13,843 nucleotides of DNA from an uncultured Bacteroidota bacterium (GTDB lineage: Bacteria > Bacteroidota > Bacteroidia > B-17B0 > Aurantibacillaceae), in contig CALMNJ010000389.1 in assembly GCA_937868675.1 (NCBI GenBank), positions 1 to 13,843 of the forward strand, read 5' to 3'. The position numbers and the translations under genes were made by a program. Shown one piece after another: positions 1-6,800 of the stretch. Positions within the stretch are counted from its first letter, which is position 1. Each line of letters begins with the position of its first letter. A model generated the notes under the pieces. The model did not search any database and was not told where the DNA came from. It saw nothing but the letters and a program-made list of their open reading frames with translations.

Positions 1-364
1 GTTTATCGCCACCAAAATGTACTAACAGATAGTAATACACTGCGGTTTGAAACAATGTTGCAAGCGCTAAAACCGGAATGTAACGTGTTTTCATAGCGCT
101 TACGGTAAACCCCTCATTCTTTTTTGTATTCCAGTAAATCCATCCGTAAACGCCCGCAACAAAATATACGGCCTGCAGGCACATGTCGCCGAAAAGCTGT
201 TGCTGAAAGAAAACCACACACGAAACAACCACTGAAATAAGCGCCATAGGCCAGCACCAGACGTTTTGTTTAATAGTAAGCCATACGCCGGCACCACCGG
301 TGACGAAAGCCAACATATCAGGCCAGGAGTTTACAAGAATAGCATTAAGTTCAATATCGTTCAA
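1..364 (-). CDS. PnuC-family vitamin/nucleoside transporter, partial (C-terminus outside window)
   Basis: I translated the minus strand from a TTG at 364-362. It gives about 121 residues, open to the window edge. The sequence has a short N-terminus, then SWPDMLAFVTGGAGVWL and KQNVWCWPMALIS, then VVFFQQQLFGDM and YGWIYW. This is the hydrophobic pattern of the PnuC family (inner-membrane facilitators for nicotinamide riboside, and PnuT for thiamine), including the aromatic motif near YGW. The TTG overlaps the TGA of the upstream ThiE-like gene by three bases, which fits translational coupling. The first in-frame ATG (316-314) would cut into the first conserved segment, so I prefer TTG. Pairing with a ThiE-like gene suggests thiamine as substrate, but this is inference; nicotinamide riboside remains possible. 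The family assignment is firm. The last third of the protein and its substrate-specific residues are missing. Confidence 0.85.
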   Translation of the reverse strand, partial: MNDIELNAILVNSWPDMLAFVTGGAGVWLTIKQNVWCWPMALISVVVSCVVFFQQQLFGDMCLQAVYFVAGVYGWIYWNTKKNEGFTVSAMKTRYIPVLALATLFQTAVYYYLLVHFGGDK

Positions 365-993
365 TCTATTTCGATATTTTGTTTTTTGAACTCTTCCAAT
401 ACTTTCAGAAAAGTACTGAAAGGCTGATCGGTGTTCCAAAGATAGGAACTGAAGGCGATTCCATGAAAGCCGTAGTGCTTTGCCTTCTCAATGCTCGCGA
501 TAGTGGTTCCGCCACGCGCCACAAGTTTTTTTCCACTGTTTTTATTGGCTGCTATTACACCGTCTTCATAAAAACCGCTATACAAGTCTCCGGTCATGTT
601 ATTGAACACAGTACCAAGCAGAAAATAATCGAAGTTTTGCTCTTCTTTAGAATAAACCTGTTGAAGGCGCGAATATGAGCGGCTTTTAAACGTGTGTGCA
701 AAACGCATTTTTAACCTCAGGCGAACAAAGAAATACTTCCACTTTCTTGACAGATGGATGCGTCCAAGGTGTATGCCTTTGAGGTTAAATTTGAGCGCCA
801 GATCGTGATGTGAATGAATTACGATACGGTCATGAAAATGCTCAGGAATTTCGCTGATGTATTCCCGCATCTGATTTGTAGAGTATTTGGGTTTACGTAA
901 ATGAAGAGTTTTGAGCCCGCTCTCAAACATTTTTGTGATCAGCGATTGCTCATCTGTAAAATCCTTCGATGGAGTGATTACAATAAGCCTCAT
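361..993 (-). CDS. ThiE/TenI-like (thiamine-phosphate-synthase superfamily) protein with altered active site
   Basis: This 210-residue protein has the TIM-barrel pattern of ThiE and TenI: strand 1 LIVITP, LHLRKP at 30-35, IHSHHDLA at 59-66, GIHLGRIH at 73-80, AHTF at 99-102, YFLLGTVFNNMTG at 123-135, ARGGTT at 159-164 and GFHGIAFSSYLW at 175-186. ThiE joins the hydroxymethylpyrimidine and thiazole phosphates into thiamine phosphate; TenI is a thiazole tautomerase. The arginine of the LR motif is kept (R33). The usual ND after strand 3 is HS (60-61), the Mg-binding aspartate of GQDD is replaced in GRIH, and the TxTK phosphate loop reads NNMTG with no lysine. The LHLRKP form looks like a Bacteroidota-specific branch. 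It lies 33 bp after the GGGPS-like gene and overlaps the PnuC-family gene. Fold assignment is good. Genuine thiamine phosphate synthase activity is doubtful; a TenI-like or new role is as likely. Confidence 0.8.
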   Translation of the reverse strand: MRLIVITPSKDFTDEQSLITKMFESGLKTLHLRKPKYSTNQMREYISEIPEHFHDRIVIHSHHDLALKFNLKGIHLGRIHLSRKWKYFFVRLRLKMRFAHTFKSRSYSRLQQVYSKEEQNFDYFLLGTVFNNMTGDLYSGFYEDGVIAANKNSGKKLVARGGTTIASIEKAKHYGFHGIAFSSYLWNTDQPFSTFLKVLEEFKKQNIEID

Positions 994-1026
994 ATTTGGC
1001 AGTTTTATATTTTTTACCTGATTCCT

Positions 1027-1743
1027 TTAAAACACTTTACTGATTGACTGTAGCAACCCAGGATCTTTCTCGAGCGCATTGCCAACTACCACCATGTTTG
1101 CCCCGGCATTAACTGCCTTTTTTGCTTTAATGGCAGAATCAATACCACCCCCTACTATAAGCGGAAGATTAACCGCTTTTCGCACAGATTTTATCAGACC
1201 GGCAGGCACCTGGCTTTTTGCCCCGCTGCCGGCCTCCAGATACAACAATTTATATCCCATGTAATAAGATGCCAGTGCGGTGTTGCATACTTCCCTGTGC
1301 TTTGAGCCGGCCATTGGTAATGTACCGGTTATTTTTTGAGTCGCCGAGGTGCGTTTTCCCTGAATAAGAAGGTAAGCCATTGGGCAACAAGGTAATTTCA
1401 TTTTTTTAATTTTTGGTGCCATCAGAACTTGTTTTCCAACAAGATATTCAGGGTTTCTTGCCGAAACCAAAACAGGCAACAGAAGCCCGTCAGCTCGAGA
1501 ACTTAACTGAGTTTCATCACCAGGAAAAAGAACCAAAGGTTTTTTTGAAATTCGCTTGATGGTCTTTATTGTGGTCTCCAGGTTTCCCTTTTCAAGTCTG
1601 CTTCCACCCACCAGAAAGCAAGTCACGTTGAGTTCATTGGCCATTTTAATAAGACCTGGGTTAAACTTATCGGGATCAATCAGTACCGCAAGCACCGGAT
1701 CGGCTCTGGTTTCCAAATGCTTTATTAAGTTAGTAAATTTCAT
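1027..1743 (-). CDS. Geranylgeranylglyceryl-phosphate synthase family protein (group II, PcrB/GGGPS type)
   Basis: This 238-residue TIM-barrel prenyltransferase is close to the usual family length of about 240-250. Motifs in order are LIDPDK (21-26), FLVGGS (43-48), LFPG (72-75), YLEAGSGA (168-175), IVGGGI (196-201) and VGN (220-222). They form the glycerol-1-phosphate and Mg sites at the barrel mouth. The family transfers a polyprenyl chain from its diphosphate to sn-glycerol-1-phosphate, the first step to archaeal-type ether lipids. Bacteroidota carry a group II form whose lipid end product is poorly known. The ATG at 1743 lies 14 bp inside the end of the phosphopantetheinyl transferase gene, implying an operon and coupled translation. 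No partner DGGGP synthase or glycerol-1-phosphate dehydrogenase is in the window. The family call is strong; prenyl chain length cannot be read safely by eye. Confidence 0.93.
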   Translation of the reverse strand: MKFTNLIKHLETRADPVLAVLIDPDKFNPGLIKMANELNVTCFLVGGSRLEKGNLETTIKTIKRISKKPLVLFPGDETQLSSRADGLLLPVLVSARNPEYLVGKQVLMAPKIKKMKLPCCPMAYLLIQGKRTSATQKITGTLPMAGSKHREVCNTALASYYMGYKLLYLEAGSGAKSQVPAGLIKSVRKAVNLPLIVGGGIDSAIKAKKAVNAGANMVVVGNALEKDPGLLQSISKVF

Positions 1744-2305
1744 TCAGGGCATAAACAAGTTTGTACTCTCCAATGCTCTCGTGTGCAAGCTCGTATTTCT
1801 TTTTGTAATCTCCTATCTCAATGCGAGCCTGCATGGTGCTTTCGTTAATCTGATCTATAAACAGGTGCTGCCTGAAATCAACACCCCGCTTTCCGTATAA
1901 TTTATAGAGCGTTTCTTTGGCTGCCCAAAGCGTTATAAGCAGTTGCGTTTTCCCTTCTGCCATAAGGCTTTCGTGCTGATTCAGGAATTTATGTTCAACG
2001 CTTTTTACTTTTTCCCGCACCAGTTCAATATCAACGCCCGTATTGCACCGCCGGTTGTAAATAATCGCCAGCTTAGAGTGAGAATGTGATATTGATATGT
2101 GCCCTGGCGAATCACGCAACATTGGCTTACGCTCGGCTGTATAAACAATTTTTACAGAATCGTTGTTAAGCATTTTGGCCAGTAAATAGTTTACGCCCGC
2201 CTGCTCCTGATCTCTTTTTGACTGAAGGCCCATTTCATGCGAATACGCCTCCAGTTCAAGAATTCCCAGAAGAATATCCTTGTTTATCTGCCTTATCCTG
2301 AACAA
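1730..2305 (-). CDS. 4'-phosphopantetheinyl transferase superfamily protein (Sfp type)
   Basis: The 191-residue product carries the hallmark sites of the superfamily. HISISHSHS lies at 69-77, after KPML at 60-63. VDIE is at 91-94 (Mg ligands D92 and E94). WAAKETLYKLYGK is at 127-139, with the catalytic and CoA-binding K130, E131 and K135. These enzymes move phosphopantetheine from CoA to a serine on acyl or peptidyl carrier proteins. No ATG fits the start. The frame opens with TTG at 2305-2303, and the first internal Met (25) lies inside the conserved N-terminal region, so TTG is the best choice. It is the first gene of the minus-strand cluster and overlaps the GGGPS-like gene by 14 bp. Length and position fit the house carrier-protein activator, but the target carrier protein is not shown here. 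Confidence 0.9.
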   Translation of the reverse strand: MFRIRQINKDILLGILELEAYSHEMGLQSKRDQEQAGVNYLLAKMLNNDSVKIVYTAERKPMLRDSPGHISISHSHSKLAIIYNRRCNTGVDIELVREKVKSVEHKFLNQHESLMAEGKTQLLITLWAAKETLYKLYGKRGVDFRQHLFIDQINESTMQARIEIGDYKKKYELAHESIGEYKLVYALNEIY

Positions 2306-2315
2306 TTGTAAAATA

Positions 2316-2346
2316 TTGAGAAATACAAACTTATAGCTTATCTTTG
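2316..2346 (+). promoter_or_regulatory. ahcY promoter, Bacteroidota -33/-7 type
   Basis: TTG at 2316-2318, a 20-base spacer, then TATCTTTG at 2339-2346. This matches the TTG-N19-21-TAnnTTTG pattern read by the Bacteroidota primary sigma factor. The leader to the ATG at 2381 would be about 28 bases, A-rich and without a Shine-Dalgarno site, as is usual in the phylum. Confidence 0.7.
2326..2333 (-). promoter_or_regulatory. Candidate -7 element for the phosphopantetheinyl transferase operon
   Basis: On the minus strand these bases read TAAGTTTG, an exact match to the Bacteroidota -7 consensus TAnnTTTG. It would start transcription roughly 15 bases before the TTG start at 2305. I see no TTG -33 element at the usual distance, so support is partial. 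It sits inside the spacer of the opposing ahcY promoter. Confidence 0.4.
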
Positions 2347-2380
2347 TATTCCTTAAAAAATAACATAAAACAGATATAAA

Positions 2381-3697
2381 ATGTCAGTAGCAACTACCAA
2401 ATTTCTGCCTTACAAGGTGAAAGACATCACGCTTGCCGAATGGGGCCGCAAAGAAATAAAACTAGCCGAAGAAGAAATGCCAGGCCTGATGGCCATTCGC
2501 AAAGAATACGGTGCCAGCAAGCCTCTGAAGGGCGCACGCATCGCCGGCTGTCTTCACATGACCATACAAACGGCTGTTTTAATTGAAACGCTTGTAGAGC
2601 TTGGTGCAGAGGTAACCTGGAGTTCGTGTAATATTTTTTCAACGCAGGATCATGCAGCGGCGGCTATTGCAGCAGCGGGCATTCAGGTATATGCCTGGAA
2701 AGGTATGAACGCTGAAGAGTTTGACTGGTGCATTGAACAAACCCTTTGGTTTGGCAAGGATCGCCAGCCACTTAACATGATTCTTGACGATGGCGGCGAC
2801 CTCACCAATATGGTGTTTGATAAATACCCTGAACTGGCTGCCGGCATTAAAGGTCTTTCGGAAGAAACAACCACTGGCGTACACAGGCTTTATGAGCGCA
2901 TGGCAAAGGGAACGCTTCTGCTCCCGGCCATTAACGTGAACGATTCTGTTACCAAATCAAAGTTTGATAATAAATACGGCTGCCGCGAATCGCTGGTGGA
3001 TGCCATCCGCCGCGCCACTGATATTATGCTTGCCGGGAAAGTTGCTGTGGTTGCGGGATATGGTGATGTTGGAAAGGGTTCTGCTCAATCGCTCTCTTCA
3101 CAGGGCGTGAGGGTTATCGTTACTGAAATTGATCCTATTTGTGCGCTTCAGGCTGCCATGGACGGTTATCAGGTAATGAAGATGGATAGCGCGGCAAAAA
3201 TTGCCGACATAATCGTAACCGCAACCGGAAACAAAGATATTGTAGTTGGGCGCCATTTCGAAAGTATGAAGCACGGCGCTATTGTGTGTAACATTGGCCA
3301 CTTCGACACCGAAATTGATATGGCCTGGTTAAATAAAAATTATGGCAGCTCCAAAGATGTGATTAAGCCTCAGGTTGACAAATATACCGTGAAGGGCAAA
3401 GACATTATCGTACTGGCAGAGGGCCGTCTAGTGAACCTGGGTTGTGCCACCGGGCACCCAAGTTTTGTGATGAGCAACTCATTTACCAACCAAACCCTTG
3501 CCCAACTTGAGCTTTGGACTAACACACACAAATACGAGAAGAAAGTTTATACGCTACCAAAAGAGCTTGACGAAAAAGTGGCCAGCCTTCATCTTGGAAA
3601 AATAGGTGCGGAACTGGATGTTCTTTCTGAAGAGCAGGCCGAATATATCGGTGTAAAGGTACATGGACCATTTAAAACGGACGCTTACAGATATTAA
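2381..3697 (+). CDS. ahcY: Adenosylhomocysteinase (S-adenosyl-L-homocysteine hydrolase)
   Basis: This cytosolic NAD-dependent enzyme splits S-adenosylhomocysteine into adenosine and homocysteine, relieving product inhibition of methyltransferases and feeding the methionine cycle. At 438 residues it is full length. By position the substrate-site residues are all present: H59 and T61 in LHMT, D138, E163, K193, D197, H308 in IGHFDTE, and H360 in GHPSFVMSNSFTNQ. The Rossmann motif AGYGDVGKG lies at 225-233, with E250 after the following strand as the NAD ribose ligand. The C-terminus ends KTDAYRY, supplying the K432 and Y436 that reach the NAD of a neighbouring subunit. The gene is monocistronic, with its own promoter and a strong terminator directly after it. 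It diverges from the phosphopantetheinyl transferase operon. Nothing is broken or unusual. Confidence 0.98.
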   Translation: MSVATTKFLPYKVKDITLAEWGRKEIKLAEEEMPGLMAIRKEYGASKPLKGARIAGCLHMTIQTAVLIETLVELGAEVTWSSCNIFSTQDHAAAAIAAAGIQVYAWKGMNAEEFDWCIEQTLWFGKDRQPLNMILDDGGDLTNMVFDKYPELAAGIKGLSEETTTGVHRLYERMAKGTLLLPAINVNDSVTKSKFDNKYGCRESLVDAIRRATDIMLAGKVAVVAGYGDVGKGSAQSLSSQGVRVIVTEIDPICALQAAMDGYQVMKMDSAAKIADIIVTATGNKDIVVGRHFESMKHGAIVCNIGHFDTEIDMAWLNKNYGSSKDVIKPQVDKYTVKGKDIIVLAEGRLVNLGCATGHPSFVMSNSFTNQTLAQLELWTNTHKYEKKVYTLPKELDEKVASLHLGKIGAELDVLSEEQAEYIGVKVHGPFKTDAYRY

Positions 3698-3715
3698 TCT
3701 GATCTCTTCTTTGTT

Positions 3716-3759
3716 AAATAAAAAACCCTGAAAGAATTTACTTTCGGGGTTTTTTATTT
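3716..3759 (+). terminator. Rho-independent terminator of ahcY
   Basis: There is a 19-bp inverted repeat with one G-T pair: left arm 3716-3734, loop 3735-3740 (AATTTA), right arm 3741-3759. The core is CCCTGAAAG with CTTTCGGGG, flanked by A and T runs that also pair. It starts 18 bases after the stop codon. Confidence 0.9.
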
Positions 3760-3796
3760 AATACTTTTTTAACTGGTTGTTAATCAATGGGATTTT

Positions 3797-3827
3797 TTGT
3801 GGGTTACGTGGTTTTTTGCTAAATTCG
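3797..3827 (+). promoter_or_regulatory. Promoter of the T9SS-secreted repeat protein
   Basis: TTG at 3797-3799, a 20-base spacer, then TAAATTCG at 3820-3827, one mismatch from TAnnTTTG. The spacing equals that of the ahcY promoter. Expected transcription start is about 20 bases before the ATG at 3852. With the terminator just upstream, it makes the gene an independent unit. Confidence 0.55.
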
Positions 3828-3851
3828 CGGAGAATTTAAGAAAACAACCTA

Positions 3852-6800
3852 ATGCTAAGTAAATTTTACAATCCAATTAAAAAACGAATTATTGTTTTGG
3901 CTTTAGCGCTATTATGTGCTACGAATTTTTTTTCGCAGGCTACTTACAGCTTTTTAACTTGTAATGCAACCGGGTCAGCAGGCCCAACTCAGGGGCAGGT
4001 AAACAGTGCATACGCAAGTACAAATCTAAGCGGATCTGTGATTGTGACTGGTAGTGGTATTCAAACCTGGACGGTTCCTTCAACGGGTAGCTATACCATT
4101 ACAGCCTACGGTGCCCGTGGAACTTCTGGTGGTTCTTATGTTGGTGGCGGCGGCGCGGCCATGCGTGGCGTATTTTCCCTTTCGGCCGGAGCGGTTTTAA
4201 AAATAGCTGTTGGTCAAATGGGTATTTCAGCCGGTAGCTGCGGCGGCGGCGGCGGCGGAAGTTTTGTTGTTGATGCCTCCAATAACCCCTTAATTATTGC
4301 CGGCGGTGGTGGTGGTCTTCGAACTGCTGCTTCGCAAAATGGATGCGGTGGCGTTACAACTACTTCTGCGGTTTTGGGCTCAGGCTCCTCCTCGTCCAGT
4401 TCCTGTCTTTTAAAATCAAGCTCTGTTGGCTTTGGCGGGGGACTTTCCTCTGGCTCCTATGGAGCTGGTGGAGCTGGTTTTTATGGTAACGGAACCACGG
4501 ATACAGGATATGGTACCGGGGGCAATAGTTGGTCAAATGGCATCACGGGTGGAAGCGGACCGGCTTATGGAGGATTTGGGGGTGGAGGTTCAGGCAATGG
4601 TGGATATGGCGGCGGCGGCGGCGGCGGATATTCAGGCGGTGATGGGGGCTGGGTTGCCGGCGGCGGCGGCTCATATAATACAGGAGCCAGCCAAACAAGC
4701 ACTGCAAATTTTAACTTTGGTCAAGGTTATATTGTAATAACATCAAGCAGTTCATCTATCGGAAGTGGCCCTATCACAGGTAGTGCCCAATCCTCAACAA
4801 CCTTTTCCTACACCGGGTCAATGAGCACTTTTACGGTTCCTTCCTGTGTTTATGCCGTAACAATTACCGCGTATGGCGCGCAAGGCAAGGGTGCCGGCTC
4901 TTATTATAGTTCATCCGGTGGCTTAGGTGGCGTGGCAAGTGGTGTAATGACTGTTATCCCTGGCCAGGTATTAAACGTTTTTGTGGGTGGCCAATCAACA
5001 GGCTATAATGGTGGGGGAACGGGTCAAACGGGCGCCAACGGTGGCGGAGCAAGTGATGTGAGATTTGGAGGTACGGCACTCACGGACCGGGTTATTGTTG
5101 CGGGCGGCGGCGGCGGTGCAGGCGGCGACAACTGGTATTGTACTACAGGTGGCGGAGCTGGTGGCGGCGGAACTCCGGTGGGATCTAATTTTGTAGGTGG
5201 CGGTGGTGGTTCAGGATATAATGGTTGCGGTGGTGTTGGCGGCAGTTCGGGCGGCTCAGGATATTGTTGCAGTACGCATGGCGGCGGCGGCGGCGGCGGC
5301 GGACTTACCAGCGGCGGCGGCGGCGCTTACGGCGGGCTTGGTACAGCGGGTTCGGGATCACTTGGATTAGGAGGCGCGGCGTATGTGGCTTCGAGCTGCT
5401 CAAGCAATGGAACAGGCGGCGGCGGCGGCGGATACTATGGTGGCGGTGGTGCTTCCGGTAACAACTGCGGCGCAGGCATGGGTGGCGGCGGTTCGTCGTG
5501 GACCGGAACACTTTCTTCTCCTTCCTTTACTGCAGGTACCCATACAGGTAATGGAATGGTTATTATAAGTTATGCCGTTACAAGCGGAGTAACTGTTTCA
5601 GCAACGCCATCTGTTGTTTGTCAGGGAAGTTCTACAAGCGTTACTTTAACAGCAAGCGGCGCTTCCAGCTACACCTGGAACACAGGTTCCAATTCGAGCA
5701 GCATTGTTGTAACACCAACCGCCGTGTCTTCATACACAGCCATGGGAACTAATTCCCTTGGCTGTATTGGCGGCTATTATGTTGGTATTCCAATTAATCC
5801 TTTACCAACCATTACAGTAAACAGCGGCACCATGTGCGCCAGCGGTGTATTTACTATCGTTCCGTCCGGGGCTGCAACATATACGTTTGCCGGAGGATCA
5901 AACACAGTATCTCCGGTTGTGAGCAATATTTATACGGTTACGGGAACAAGTGCTTCAGGCTGTCAGGCTGCAGCTCCCGCCGTGTCGTCAGTTACAGTAA
6001 TCCCGGTTGGAAGTATTACCGTGAATAGCGGTACTGTGTGTAGCGGCAGCAGTTTCACGCTTGTGCCAAGCGGTGCAACCAACTATACATATTCTGGTGG
6101 AAGCAACGTTGTTTTCCCGACCTCTTCCACAAGTTATTCTGTAAGCGGAACAGGAACAAACGGGTGTCCTACTTTCCCAGCTGTTGCGAACGTTAGCGTA
6201 GCGCCTTTACCAACCGTGAGTGTTAACAGCGGCACCCTGTGTTCAGGTAAAGTTTACACCATCACCCCTTCAGGCGCGACAACGTACACAGCAACCAGCC
6301 TGGGTAGCGGAACCAGTTTTACCGTTTCGCCCGCAGCGAGTACTAACTACCTTGTAAACGGAACCAGCTCGGTGGGCTGTGTAAGCTCTAATAATGCATT
6401 GTGCGCACTCACTGTAATTTCATCACCAACCATTACTGCAAGCAGCGCCAGTATTTGTACCGGCCAGACTTATTCTATTAACGTTTCAGGTGCGACATCT
6501 TACACGTTTTCAAGTGGCTCAGCAACAGTTAACCCACTCACTACAACATCGTATAGTGTTGTGGGTAGCAACACAACAGGTTGTATCAGTAACCCCGCGA
6601 TTTCAACAGTAACTGTTTACGTTACTCCAACCGTTGCTGTTACCAGTGGACAAGTGTGCAGTGGTCAGGTTTATACAATGGTGCCTTCTGGTGCCAGTAC
6701 ATATACCTTCTCGAACGGTTCCTCAACGGTTTCACCGATAGGTAATGCTTCTTATTCTGTAACCGGCACAAGTGCTCAGGGCTGTGTAAGTTCAAACACT

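Noticed and set aside
379..678. Plus-strand frame of 99 residues antisense to the ThiE-like gene
   Set aside because: No domain features; the opposite strand has a clear family match over its whole length.
2306..2380. TPP riboswitch ahead of the operon containing the ThiE-like and PnuC-family genes
   Set aside because: No recognisable thi-box sequences, and the space is only 75 bases shared with the ahcY promoter.
3852..3941. Lipoprotein signal in the secreted protein
   Set aside because: The residues before the cysteine (ALL) do not fit a lipobox, and a normal cleavage site follows at SQA.
5225..5511. Arginine-rich open frames on both strands
   Set aside because: They are out-of-frame readings of GGC tracts inside the real secreted-protein gene; runs of Arg come from shifted GGC repeats.
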